Positions 20,668 to 31,824 of a DNA stretch of 50,526 nt are shown piece by piece (within the stretch, counting starts at the first letter, position 1; the number at the start of each line of letters is the position of its first letter). The notes beneath the pieces are model-generated. The model was given only the letters and a program-made list of their open reading frames with translations. It had not been told where the DNA came from and ran no database searches. Location of the stretch: contig JAIWWG010000155.1 of NCBI GenBank assembly GCA_025435555.1, positions 1 through 50,526 on the forward strand, read 5' to 3'. Made by a program: the position numbers and the translations under genes. This DNA is from Chytriomyces cf. hyalinus JEL632 (taxonomy: Eukaryota; Chytridiomycota; Chytridiomycetes; Chytridiales; Chytriomycetaceae).

Positions 20668-22692
20668 TCAATAAGCAATACTTTGCATCCCCCAACTGAC
20701 ATCAGGAAACCGCTGCTGAATCGACTCAAAGAACCTCGGCTGCTGTCTCTGAATGGTAGCCGGATCCTCCGCCAAACACACAAACGTGGCCGCAGTTCCA
20801 CTATCAATCACCTCCAACAACACCAAAAACAGCCACATTCCAATAAACGCGCTAATCAAACACACACCCGCATACACACCAGGACCATTCCCAAGTGTAC
20901 CGAGTCCACCTTTTAAATACACAAACAAGAATCCTGCAAACGCGCAGAGAATGGCGCTAATGAAAGAACCCATGCCCAACACGTATCCAATGAGAACGTC
21001 GTTGATGATGAGATCGATTCCCTTATACTTGAATAAATTCCAAGCATCTTTTCCACCTTCACAGTATGATTTACCGTAAATTGCAATTTCCGTATACGCA
21101 TACTTGTTAAAGTAGTCGAGAATGTCTGCTAGACAGGCGAGGATGCATTCAAAGCACATGGCAACGATGCAGCAAAGAATGTTTCCGTCTTGGGCGCTGT
21201 CGTTTTTAGCCATTTGGGCAATGAATTTCAATGTACGAATGAGGGAGACGAGGAGAGAGCCGAAGCAGATGGATCCGAAAGAAGTCGTGAGCGCGCGGCC
21301 GAGAGATTTTGCGGTAGTGTGGTTAGTTGGAAGTGTGATTGTGTCCGAGTTGGGCTGCTGCATTCCCATGAAGTAGTACTGAAGGATTGTGTGAGTTTTT
21401 CTGTGTCCACAATATTTCAAGACAACACACTCACGGTAGCAAATGTTCCACAAACAGCCGAATGTATAGTATTTCTCACAACTTCATTAAACCAAAAGTT
21501 CATGAACCTGCAAAAACAAAAATCAGTAATCCACACAAAATCACTCACACTACCAAAATAAATAAATAAAAACTCACACTAGAAGCACAAGAATCGCATA
21601 CATGACACCACTCGCCAAATTCTTTTGACTCACCCACTCAGCCATACCCAGCAACGTGGCCAACCAAACTACCGAAAAGGCAGCACTCACAATCATACCG
21701 CCAAGCGCGACAAACAGTGTCCCATTCAGTCGTCCAGAGATTTTACATACTGTTTCAAGTACAATTTGAGAAAAGGGGATTCGGCTACGGATTCCCCAGT
21801 ATGAGACGGCCATTAGCACGGCAAAGAGGGCAAAGATGCCGCATGCAATCCAGGATCGGACATAGCCCATGTATGCGGCAAAAGCTGCCAGCATGACCAC
21901 ATTGAAAAAGTAGGAGAATTTGATAAGTGGTCCTGGGAAGCTGGGGGAGTGCATGTCAGATGAAGGACAAGAATGTCAACAAAGCTGGTCACTTACTTGA
22001 GCATGAGAAAAAAGTAGAGCACAGAGAAGGCGACACCCGTGCCAACACTCGCAGCCACCAGACCACCGATATCCTGAATAAAATAAAAAATAAAAAAGGA
22101 GACAATGATTATAAATCCTTCGAGTAGCACAAGAATAAACCACACACCGCCGCACTGAGACCGATAGAATACGACGCCCCACTCTTCGCGTTCGACGGTT
22201 TGCTGTTGGCGCTGCTCCCGTCTCGAAGCGAGTCAAGAGTCATGGGAACACCCAGCACCGCCAAACCGACAAAGCCAGCCATGAACACGCCAAACAGAGC
22301 AGTGGCCCACACATCGTTGTATTTGGGTTTGGATACAATTGTAGGTGGGTTTGGCGGTGGCACCGGGTTATACGGCTTTGGCGCGCCGTTGGTGGTGGCT
22401 GCGTTCGCAGTATACGGCGCTTGGAAAGCTTGCTGGGGCGCATAGGGTTGTTGCGGTTGCTGGTATTGGTTACTGGAATACTGGGGCTGATTATTGTACT
22501 GCTGTTGCTGGTTGTACTGTGGGTTGTTGTTGTACTGCTGGTTGTACTGTTGCTGGTGGCCCATCAAGCGTTCGTTTGATCCGACGTAGCCGTGCCTGAA
22601 GCAAGCCGGTTAGACTGGCAGAGTGGACCTCTTCACGCGTTTGTACTCAACTGTGGCTGCTGAGGCGGTTGCTGCTGCTGCTGCCAGGACAT
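20668..22692 (-). CDS. Choline transporter-like protein (CTL/SLC44, Pns1 family), copy 1
   Basis: Six exons: 22692-22652, 22595-22148, 22073-21997, 21940-21578, 21507-21435, 21378-20668; 570 residues. A Gln/Tyr/Asn-rich cytosolic N-terminus comes first (MSWQQQQQPPQQPQ, then QYNN-type repeats). It is followed by KPKYNDVWATALF and about ten TM segments, with the family-diagnostic C-terminal half: FMNFWFNEVVRNT, HTTAKSLGRALTTSFGSICF, YGKSYCEGGKDAW, GGLGTLGNGPGVYAGVCLIS, VCLAEDPATIQRQQPRFFES. CTLs are plasma-membrane or organelle transporters linked to choline and ethanolamine uptake; the role of yeast Pns1 is unresolved. The tandem neighbour at 22882 has three internal exons of identical length. 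The poly-Q/N N-terminus differs between the copies and is the likely place of regulatory divergence. Confidence 0.92.
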
Positions 22693-22881
22693 GTTCGGTG
22701 TGTGTGTGTGGGTGGTGGTGGAGGCTTTTTATCACACTTAATTCACAAGCATTATTAGAGTGCGATTTATGGAATCCTCACAAAGGGAAACAGCGCGATC
22801 CGTTACTGCACAAAACAAACATACACCAACACGACATACTCCAAAAGAAAGCAACAAATGCAAAGAAAAGAAAATCCGTTT

Positions 22882-24725
22882 TTAGTACGCAATGCTCTGA
22901 ATTCCCCAGTTCGCTTCAGGATATCGCTCCTGCAATGCAGCAAAGAACCTCGGCTGCTGTCTCTGAATCGTAGCGGGGTCCTCCGCCAAACACACAAACG
23001 TGGCCGCGGTTCCACTGTCAACCACCTCCAACAACACCAAAAACATCCACATGCCGATAAACGCGCAAATCAAACACACCCCCACATACACCCCAACACC
23101 GTTTCCTGCAGACCCAAGTCCACCTTTCGTATACACAAACAAAAAGCCAGCAAGTGCGCAAAGGGCGGCCGCGAAAAAGGAACCAGCCGCCAGCACGTAT
23201 CCAATCAGACAGTCGTTGAGGATCAAATCGAATCCTTTGTACTTGAACAGCTCACAAACGTCTTTCCCAGCCTCGCAGTACGATTTTCCGTAAATGGCAA
23301 TCTCAGTATACGCGTACTTGTTGAAGTAGTCTAGAATATCAGCCAGGCATCCCAAGATACATTCGAGACACGTTGCGACAAAGCAACAAATAATGTTTCC
23401 ATCACTGTCAGTTCGCGCCAGTTGCGCAATGAATTTCAGTGTGCGAATGATGGATATGAGGAGTGATCCAAAGCAAATAGATCCAAAGGAGGTTGTCAAC
23501 GCACGACCCAGCGACTTTGCAGTCGTGTGATTCGATGGAAGGGTCACTCTGTCGGAATTGGGTTGCTGCATTCCCATGAAAAAGTACTGCATACCAAGAA
23601 GGAAATTAGCGTCAAACACACCAATGCCTCAGAAATACTCACAGTCGCAAAAGTTCCGCAGACAGTCATATGGATCGTGTTCCTCACAACTTCATTGAAC
23701 CAAAAGCTCATGAACCTGCAAAAATGTCACAGGTTACTACCCATGTGTCAGTCTCTCCAACAATAAACAATCACTCACACCAAAATGACCAAAATCGCAT
23801 AAAACGCGCCACTCGACACATTGCGCACCTGCAGCCACTCCATCATCCCAAACAACGTCCCAATCCACACAACCGCATACACGGCGCTCACAACAATACC
23901 TCCAAACGCAACAAAAAGCGTACCGTTGAACCGGATCGAAATTTTACAAACTGTTTCAAGCACAAGCTGCGAGAATGGGATTCGGTCGCGGATGCCCCAG
24001 TATGTGACAGCAACGAGGACGGCGAGGACTGCAAAGATTGCGCACGCAATGTATGATTTAAGGTATGCCGTGTATGCGGCCATTCCGGCGAGGAGGAGAA
24101 CGTTCACAAAGTACGAAAACTTGATGATTGGGCCTGGAAACCTGCATTTGTTGTAGAAGTCGGAATGAGATTCCACGCCGTGCACTTTTTGCAAAAAACA
24201 ACTCATTACTTGAGCATGAGCATAAAGTAAACGACTGAAAATGCGACGCCTGTTCCGACACTTGCTGCAATCAACCCGCCAATGTCCTGCGCATACAAAC
24301 ACATTTCAGCCACCAAAAGAACATAACAATTAAACCTCAAGGCGGGGGGTAATCACCGATGTCGAGACTTTCAAAGACAAGGAAACGCTTCCACTGGAAG
24401 AATTAGTCGGCCGCCTCCCAACTTCACCCGTCTTGAGATCTTCAATGGTGAGTGGCAACCCCAACGCCGCAAAGACGGCAAAACCAGCCATGAACACAGA
24501 AAATAGAGCTGTAGCCCAGACATCATTGTATTTGGGCTTGGCAATAATCTTGGGCGGGTTCGGTGGAGGGATTGGGGTGTAGCCTGGTGGTGCGCTGGGG
24601 CCGCCCTGGGGTTGAGTGTATTGGAACTGGGGCTGAGCGTATGGCTGCTGCTGCTGCTGAGACGGGTCTGGGCGCTGCTTGTTGGACATGAGCCACTCGT
24701 TCGAGTTGGTTTGTCCCTTGTTCAT
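22882..24725 (-). CDS. Choline transporter-like protein (CTL/SLC44, Pns1 family), copy 2
   Basis: Five exons: 24725-24357, 24286-24210, 24141-23779, 23715-23643, 23586-22882; 528 residues. The start is MNKGQTNSNEWLMSNKQRP; upstream codons in the frame lack an ATG. Exons of 77, 363 and 73 nt are the same size as those in copy 1, and the C-terminal half is nearly collinear (HTTAKSLGRALTTSFGSICF, YGKSYCEAGKDVCELFKYK, AEDPATIQRQQPRFFAA). It lacks copy 1's separate first exon and has a shorter Gln/Pro N-terminus. The short GC-flanked gap (about 190 nt) and shared orientation indicate tandem duplication. A functional transporter is expected, with substrate specificity probably close to copy 1. Confidence 0.92.
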
Positions 24726-24938
24726 TGGCTCTTTTGTTGATCTAATTTTTTCCAAGTTTTTCTTGAGTTCACAAGATGTTCAACGCGAAATGTTCACTGC
24801 CGAACGCCTCCTTCTCCACAGACACAAACTAGTGACAAACCCAGAGAATATAGCAAAAACACAAATAATGATATTCATTTAAGTTAAGTGACCTCCCTTT
24901 GCTTTAGCAACAAACACACACACACACGCACGTTCCCT

Positions 24939-27158
24939 TCACTTGTTCAACTTTTTCAACACTTGAGCCAGCGGCACATCCTCAATCCCAGAGTCCACAT
25001 CATCTCGCCCCTCGTGACCCGCCGGCGCCGAGTCAAAATCCCCCTCCCCCTCATGTCCTTCATCCTCCAACCGCACATGCACAGCCGGCTTCGCAGCAAC
25101 AACATACACAAGCTGATCCGTCACCAAATGGCGGCCCATAGCCCACAACAAACTACACGCCATAAAAATGGGCACTCCGAGGTACAACCCCCATTCAAAC
25201 AAATACACAAATTTACGACTCCCCGCGCGCAATACACTACGTTTTCCCAATCTCTCTGCTGCACCAGCCATTTTCCATCGTCCCGTTGTGATCCATTCAT
25301 GAAAGAGTTCAAAAAACACAATCGTGCAAAAGAGGGGGATAATAAATACAGTGCGCATTTGGTCAATGATTGTGAGCACTTGTGGAATCAGAGGGTGTAC
25401 AGGCGCCAAATTGGTCAAACTTGTTCCAGAAAGGAACGACCAGCACCAGTTTTCAAGCGGTAAGAGGAAAGCAGGTCCAGCTCCAGGAAGAAAGATTGCC
25501 AGCAACACACCACTAAACATGATGTGGACTGGGAAAATAAAAGTTTCGTAGAGATGGTAATACAGCATTATGAGGGTGAATGTGCCAGAGACGGGCTTGG
25601 GTTTGTACAGGTTCACTTTTCTCCCAGTAGCAGGGTCTTCAACCATCTGTTCAAAGTAAGAGGCCGGAAGGCGCGGTAACTCGTTTGTAACAAGCATTCG
25701 GAGTCCGTATGAGAAGTCTAGAATTGCCCACGCGTGCCGACAACATTGGACCCAACGGTCATGAAGGGATTTGTAGAACGACGGTGCGTCCACATGGCAC
25801 TGACTTGAAGGCGAGAAGATGGGAACAGCTTTCAGTCTGCCACCAGTGGCCAAGTAGCACTTTAAAGTCGTGTGGAAATCTTCACCCATTGCTTGAATAG
25901 AAAAAAAAAACACACACACACAAGTCAGTTCACGCTTGAATAAACCAAACCCAAAATTCACCACGTACCTTCAGGCGTAACATCCCAGTACCCAATCCCC
26001 ATTGCAAGTTCCATAGGAATCGAATAAGTAGACAAAGCAAGCCTCACGGGGTAATACGGCATGGACATGGTCATGAGCGCAGAACTCCACGCAATATCAA
26101 TCATCCGAATGGCAGCATTGACGGCATGGGTATTGCGGTCAAACACAACCGGAGCAAAATACATTTGCGACCGCCTCGTCACCGGATCAGCAATCGTTGC
26201 ATGGTAAGTGATACATTCAAAGTAATCTGAAGTGAAACACGTGTCGGCGTCCATTACAGTGATAAGTTCTGCGGAATTCACTGCATCCGGCAAATTGGCC
26301 AACGTCATCACCGCGTGACGAACGTTACTTGATTTTCCGCTCGTTTCCCCTGCAAGTAACGAATGCACAGTAAAGACCATTGCATGGAATCGATTCTTGA
26401 ATATTTGAATCAGCCGCTGCGCTTTTTCGGCGGACCCAGTTTCAGCAGCTTCCATCGCCAAGCACACTTTATAAGACCCTAGCGCCATAGAGTGCGAAGC
26501 CAAGACCGAAAGCGAGTCAACGAGCGAGTCGAAATCTTCCTTGTAGTTTGGAATCACAATTACGTGAATGAGTTTGAAGCTTTTTGCACCGCCGCCAAGC
26601 GCTCCATCTTCTCTGACGACAGCGGCGCTCTTCCCATTGATACCTACTCGCTCGCTCTTTTCTGTAAACTCTTGCGTGCTGGTAGACTGAATCGTCAGCT
26701 CCTTCTCCAACTTTGCAATCCAGTCCGTGTGGGAATGTGAGACAGATCCCCGCCAAACAAAGAAGATCCCAACCGCCGAGCGTACTCCAAACCACAGAAA
26801 GACGCAGTTTAGAAGAAAGACGGCAGCGCTGAAAACAACTGGCGCAAAGAACGGCGCAGCAGTGCACATTGAGATAAGGAGGGCGAGTAGAAACACTGGT
26901 GTACGTTGAAGAACCGCTTGTAGAAGAGGGTGCTTGCGGCTGTCACAGAAGAATAACGTTTTGGCGGTGAGCCCTGGGGGATGTGGCTGGGCAGGCTGTG
27001 TTTCACCGAACTCACCCTGTCGCTTTCAGCCTCGCCGCCATCTTCTCCTCAGTGTCCGCGGCCAGGCCCAACACAACGGCGCCTCCAACGATCCCGACAA
27101 ATGCTGCAACTGCCTGCAGTAGGAATCTGTCTCCGTCTGTTAATTGCAGTAGACTCAT
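24939..27158 (-). CDS. Membrane-embedded GT2-family glycosyltransferase
   Basis: Exons 27158-27016, 26939-25969 and 25891-24939 give 688 residues. N-terminal TMs are followed by the GT-A catalytic core: VIVIPNYKEDFDSL (about residue 175), the DxD box in TVMDADTCFTSDYF (about 278), a donor/acceptor region around MYFAPVVFDRN, and the acidic acceptor motif GEDFHTTLKCYLATGGR that starts exon 3. LHDRWVQCCRHAW, near the family's QxxRW position, and several C-terminal TMs with an acidic tail follow. The layout resembles processive polysaccharide synthases of GT2, but the Gln of QxxRW is absent and chitin-synthase signatures are not seen, so the product is uncertain. A cell-wall or extracellular glycan is plausible. 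Two GT90 genes lie nearby. Confidence 0.82.
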
Positions 27159-27362
27159 CCGCTGAATTTTGTACTAAAATCTTGAACAAATTGGGGGAGC
27201 CATCAATTCAAAATTGAGGCACATCCTCAACCACGTGGCCCCGAGTCAAGACTGTGCAGCTTGCGTTGCTCATGTGAGAAGGGGATGTACTCTCCTAGCG
27301 CCTTCTACGGAAACGATACGGGATTTTACACGTGTTTTCTATGCGTATTCTACTGTATTTAT

Positions 27363-28760
27363 TCAATTGGGTGTTGTTGCATCATAAAGATGGCTGTACT
27401 CTAACAGTGCAAATCCAGTGTAGCACTGCAGTTGCTTCATATTGCTCCACTGCTTCATCAGCTTTTGCGCGTTCCGTGTAATCTGCTTGGCCTCCTCATC
27501 GTGCGCCATCAACCACTCCAGCCGCTCATCCAAGTCAGAAAAGTCCAGCTTCACAGGCACATAGTGAACCCATGGAATCAGCTTCCAGTTGAAGAAATCT
27601 GTAAAGATTCCATTGTACAGGACAACTGAATTGGTTTGCAGGTAAGCTTGCAATCGCGAAGGCCATGTGTTTCCGTCAAGGACAAGCAGATACTTAAAGT
27701 GCTTTGTCTGCTCAAAGTCGACGCTGCCTTTCAGTCCGTACTTGTCGGTGATAATCTTGATGTTGTCTGGGTCTGATTGCACAATTCCACTGAATCCAAT
27801 GTCCACATTGACGCCAGTTTTCAGCTTTGGTGATCCGTGCGCGGCATCGAACGTGGAATTGGGGTGCTTGGCGGCCCACTTCTTTTCCCAGTCCATTACA
27901 CGGGTTCGACCGTACAAGTACCATGGCGCATTGCTGCGGTAGCTTCCGCCGGTCGTGGTACCTCGCCAAAACAGCACAGATTTCTTGTCTTCCCACGCAA
28001 CCAGGTCTGTAGATTCTTTTGCCGCAATGGAAATGTGGTATGTGAGGGGAATCACAACGTCAGAGAAGCAGTCCAATTTGGCTTGAGAAAAGATTGGCGC
28101 ATTGCCATTGACGACACCAAAAGTATCTGGTTTCTGGAAAAACCCGTGTTGTGTGCGGGCCGAGGAGTTTCCATATAGCAGGTGATGCCCACCAGGCTGC
28201 TTCGAATCGTACAAAACGGCATCGTACTTTTGGCGGTAACAAGCGTTCTTGTCAAACACATCGCTCATGTCAGAGTATTCGCCGGTGAAACCCTTGTCTG
28301 CCGGAACTATGCGAGGTTCGTCATAGTTGTTGACAGCGAATCGAAAGCTCTTTCCGTTGGCAGCGAGAAGGGGCACAAGAGGCTCGAGCAGAATATTGAG
28401 TTTGTCACCGGCGTTGTGAAAGGCGCCGTCATGAAAGTCAATGAGACGGGTCCCATAGACCTGGCTGACAGACTCGTTTGTGATGCGTTGGCCGTTGAAC
28501 CAGGGAGACAGATCCCGGTAGATCTGTGCATAGTCGCCGGGACTTGTGAGACAGCCTTGGAGGAGTGCGTGGTGGGACCAGAGACTGAAATGCGGAGGAG
28601 GCGCTTTTTTAAAGTGGTATTCGTACTCCTCTGCGATGGTCATAGCGATGGTTGGGTCTGTTTTCTTGCGCATGTCGGATGTGAGGAAGTATACGTTCAG
28701 ACTTGCAATGAGGATGAGGAGGACGGCGGCAACGCCAATGACGCTGATCTTGTCGGGCAT
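27363..28760 (-). CDS. GT90 (CAP10-like) type II membrane glycosyltransferase, copy 2
   Basis: A single exon of 465 codons beginning MPDKISVIGVAAVLL, with one signal-anchor TM (VIGVAAVLLILIASLNVYFL). The lumenal domain closely parallels copy 1: HFKKAPPPHFSLW, AWEDKKSVLFWRGTTTGGSY, LYGRTRVMDWEKKWAAKHPN, GSVDFEQTKHFKYLLVLDGN, TWPSRLQAYLQTNSVVL, VHYVPVKLDFSDLDERLEWL. The TM and the extreme C-terminus are the least conserved. It is oppositely oriented to copy 1 and about 9 kb away, with the CTL pair and the GT2 gene between. It probably has the same reaction type in the secretory pathway, possibly on a different acceptor. Confidence 0.9.
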   Translation of the reverse strand: MPDKISVIGVAAVLLILIASLNVYFLTSDMRKKTDPTIAMTIAEEYEYHFKKAPPPHFSLWSHHALLQGCLTSPGDYAQIYRDLSPWFNGQRITNESVSQVYGTRLIDFHDGAFHNAGDKLNILLEPLVPLLAANGKSFRFAVNNYDEPRIVPADKGFTGEYSDMSDVFDKNACYRQKYDAVLYDSKQPGGHHLLYGNSSARTQHGFFQKPDTFGVVNGNAPIFSQAKLDCFSDVVIPLTYHISIAAKESTDLVAWEDKKSVLFWRGTTTGGSYRSNAPWYLYGRTRVMDWEKKWAAKHPNSTFDAAHGSPKLKTGVNVDIGFSGIVQSDPDNIKIITDKYGLKGSVDFEQTKHFKYLLVLDGNTWPSRLQAYLQTNSVVLYNGIFTDFFNWKLIPWVHYVPVKLDFSDLDERLEWLMAHDEEAKQITRNAQKLMKQWSNMKQLQCYTGFALLEYSHLYDATTPN

Positions 28761-29453
28761 TTTGCAGTGACTATTTGGTTTTGCCTTTGCGCAGCGTCTC
28801 CAATTTATGGTAAATAAACTGAGACATGAAATTTCTTGAAAGCAAAACAGGCGAAATGGAATTTAGTGACCCGCACTTTTATTTTGAAACAGTGTCGTTC
28901 ACACAAGCTGCGCTGGTCGCTGCATTGGGGCGTGCATGCATGCATGCATGCATGCGTGTGTGAGTGTGGTCTTTCCACCAAGCAGCAGCAGCAACAGCAG
29001 CAGCAGCAGCTTCTGAGTTATTCAAACGCGCTTCTCACTCTGTCGCGTGTTCTTCTTTTCCTTCTTTTTCCTTCTTCTCTTTTCTTCTTTTCCTTCATCC
29101 TTTTCTATTTTCCTTCTTTTCTATTTTCATTCTATTTTCCTTCTCCTACTTCTTCCATTTTAAATAACAAGACACGCGTTTCGAAATAAATACCAACCCG
29201 CACTCACGCGCGTGTGCTTTGAACATACCTCCTCACTTGGATGCCGGGCTGCACTTGTATTCGCCAATCCAAAATTTATGTATATACACGAGAGCATTCT
29301 GCACGCTGAAAGAGAAATGCATGAATAAGGACTCCCGTGAATTGGGGCCAATCTGAAGCAAGATGCTATGGAAGAACGTTTGAATTACATTTGTCAGTTT
29401 CAAGAAGGAAACTGTTGATTTGGAACAGAAGGATATCAAAAGTAAATAAGATG
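28761..29453. other. Low-complexity intergenic region
   Basis: No gene is supportable. It contains a (CATG)n block, a CAG-type run (about 28979-29011) and a long TTC/TTTTC pyrimidine tract (about 29050-29160). The small reading frames over these are repeat artefacts. Confidence 0.6.
28934..28955. repeat. (GCAT)n self-complementary microsatellite
   Basis: Five tandem GCAT units and a bit more, perfectly self-complementary, 5' of GT90 copy 2. Confidence 0.92.
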
Positions 29454-29459
29454 AAAAAA
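29454..29459 (-). terminator. Pol III terminator of tRNA-Arg
   Basis: Six T on the coding strand, directly after the discriminator base of the tRNA. Confidence 0.8.
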
Positions 29460-29532
29460 CGAGCGTACCAGGGGTCGAACCTGGAATCTCCTGATTCGTA
29501 GTCAGACGCGGTAACCATTTTGCCATACGCCC
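29460..29532 (-). tRNA. tRNA-Arg(ACG)
   Basis: The reverse strand folds as a cloverleaf: acceptor GGGCGTA with TACGCTC (one G-T wobble), anticodon loop CTACGAA giving anticodon ACG, T arm CCAGG-TTCGACC-CCTGG, B-box GGTTCGACC, discriminator G. No intron and no encoded CCA. ACG is expected to be edited to inosine at position 34, reading CGU, CGC and CGA codons. Confidence 0.95.
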
Positions 29533-29840
29533 GATGAGGATCAAAATTTTAGCGTCATATTAAAAAAAAAATTTACCGCCGTTTGGTTTACCTGCTTTTA
29601 AGTGAAGAAAACCATGTTCCCCGCAATCGCGAGTAACATCGGCGAAATTCCCTGTTCTGAACTGTCTTGACAGGCGCTTCACTCCCTTTTTCGTTTTGGT
29701 TCATGATCTTTATGTCGTTTCACCAATTGAAGTGCTTCACTAGTTGAAGCGCAAACCCGAATTTCTTTACTTTGAATCTGAATATTCAACTGCAGAGAAC
29801 CAAAAAAATAAAAAAATAAAAAAATAAGTTAAATGGCCGA
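29533..29840. other. Intergenic region between tRNA-Arg and photolyase 3' end
   Basis: About 300 nt, A/T-rich, with related GAAGCGCTTCAC-like and GAAGTGCTTCAC-like words near 29670-29760 that could form small hairpins. No gene is seen. Confidence 0.4.
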
Positions 29841-31646
29841 TCACTTGCCAATCCCCCGCTTAAACGCTTCCAAAAACGCCTGACTCGCAATTTTATGATC
29901 CACAATCGGCGCAACATATCCCAACTTGGCAATCCGGGGGAGACCCAACTTCCCCTTTGGATCATGAATCTCCTTCCCCAACACACTCTTCAACTCGGGC
30001 ACAAATTTGCGAATGTAGCTACCCGCCGGGTCAAACTTTTCACTTTGGAGCGTCGGGTTAAAGATGCGAAAATACGGTTGAGAGTCGGTTCCCGTGCTGG
30101 CAGCCCACTGCCACCCGCCATTATTACTCGCCAAGTCCCCATCAATCAAATGCCGCATAAAATGCTTCTCACCAAGACGCCAGTCGATTCCTAAATCTTT
30201 TGTCAAGAAGGACGCGACAATCATTCGCACACGGTTGTGCATCCAACCTTCCGCGAGTAACTGCCGCATGCCGGCGTCGACGATGGGATATCCAGTGTGC
30301 CCTGTGCACCACGCTTTGAAAAGTGGAGATTCAGGGTCGGTTGTCCAAGTGACGTTGTCTGTTTCTAGTTTGAAGGGTTGGTTCTTGCAGACGCGCGGGT
30401 ATTCGATAAGAATGTTTTTGTAAAAGTCGCGCCAACAAAGCTATATGTACAACGAAAGGAGAGTTAGAAAACCGATGAGAATGAAAGCACAGCAACAAGA
30501 AAAGAAAAACAGTTACCTCAGAGATCCAAGTGACAGCACCATCGCTCCCCGAATCAAACTTCTGGTTGTTCGAGGTCAAAACTTCGACAAGACATTCTCG
30601 CGGAGAAATGACACCCAGCGCAAGATATGCACTGAGTCTGCTCGTCAAGTCTTTTCCAGGAGAATCCCGATCATTTTTGTATCCTTTAATGCGAGCTTTA
30701 ACAAATGATTCCAATCGAATGCGCGCATTCGCTTCCCCCGCCGGATACTTTTTATCAGCAAAATCAATCAACTCCTGCGAAGGCGCTTCAAATGGCTGCG
30801 GCACAGTTGTCGGAAGCACCGTTGAAATCGCATTGATTGTTTCCAAAAGCGCAGGAGAAGCAACAGGAAGCGGTGCTGACATGGGTTGCAGTTTGTACAA
30901 GGAAGGGTCCTTTTGGAGGATGGTGATCCAAGTTTTCTTGAAAGGGGTAAAGACGGTGTATACTTTGCCTTCTTTTGTGCGGGCCTTGCCTGGCATGAGG
31001 ATGCATTGGTCGTGGCAGGCGGTACTTGGGATTTGTCGCTCAGCTAAAAGTTTTGTAACCTTCTTGTCGCGTTGGGTTTCGTGGATTTCGTATTCGCTGG
31101 CAAAGATGTTGCGCGTTTTTTTTTAGCACACAGCCAAAAACAGACGGTAAAAGAAACGAAAAAGGCAATACATGTTCCACAGAATACGGTTAGCGTTCAG
31201 ACGCACAACGGCATCGCAGACAACTTGCGGAACATCTCTTCGAGTGGGGGCTGTGAGAGTGACGAACGAGACGTTAAGCAGCGCAAGCGCGTCCCTCAGC
31301 GCAGAAACGCAGTGAAGGATAAACCTGCATTTGATCTGTATTTTTGTTGACCAGAGGGGAGTTTAGTTTTGAGCAATTCATCCCATGGAAGGCTCGAACA
31401 TACCGCGGCCATGTCGTGCTCCAACCACTCGCCCGGTGACACTACAAACATCACCACTAGCGGGTTTCCATCTGCCACGGCGATTCGACTGGCACGCGTG
31501 AGCGCCGAGTTGTCCGAAATCCGCAAGTCCGAACGTATCCACACCACGACGGGTCGTTGTGCCGTGGGTGCCGGTGCTGCTGCCTGCGCGTCGTCTTTGA
31601 CCCGCTTGCTGTCGTGGCCGTCGCTGGTACTGGCGGCTCGCTTCAT
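29841..31646 (-). CDS. PHR1: Class I CPD photolyase (cryptochrome/photolyase family)
   Basis: Four exons: 31646-31404, 31335-31172, 31096-30517, 30440-29841; 528 residues. After a basic, nuclear-signal-like N-terminus (SKRVKDD), the antenna domain opens VVVWIRSDLRISDNSAL and MFVVSPGEWLEHD. The second intron is placed so that NIEYEIHETQRDKKV is restored, as in fungal Phr1. The FAD domain shows LTSRLSAYLALGVISPRECL, LCWRDFYKNIL, TGYPIVDAGMRQLLAEGWMH, NRVRMIVASFLTKDL, HLIDGDLASNNGGWQWAAST and GTDSQPYFRIFNP, all lining FAD or the substrate pocket. It repairs cyclobutane pyrimidine dimers with blue light, in the nucleus and possibly mitochondria. The exon 2 boundary at its 5' end (IKCRFILHCV) is the least sure part. 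Confidence 0.93.
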
Positions 31647-31824
31647 TGTCTGAGGAATAGTTTTTCTTCTTTGACCGTCTTTTTGGATTTTAAATGGCAG
31701 AGAGTGATCGGCGATTCCTTGTTTGCATTTACTTTTATTTTACTGAGGATTTACTGAGGGTTTAAACGCAGGTGCAACTCAGCCACACAAGACCCAAAGA
31801 CTGCTGACAAACACATCTCACATA

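Noticed and set aside
28934-29160. Short frames over GCAT, CAG and TTC tracts as genes
   Set aside because: Composition is explained by simple repeats; no conserved motif.
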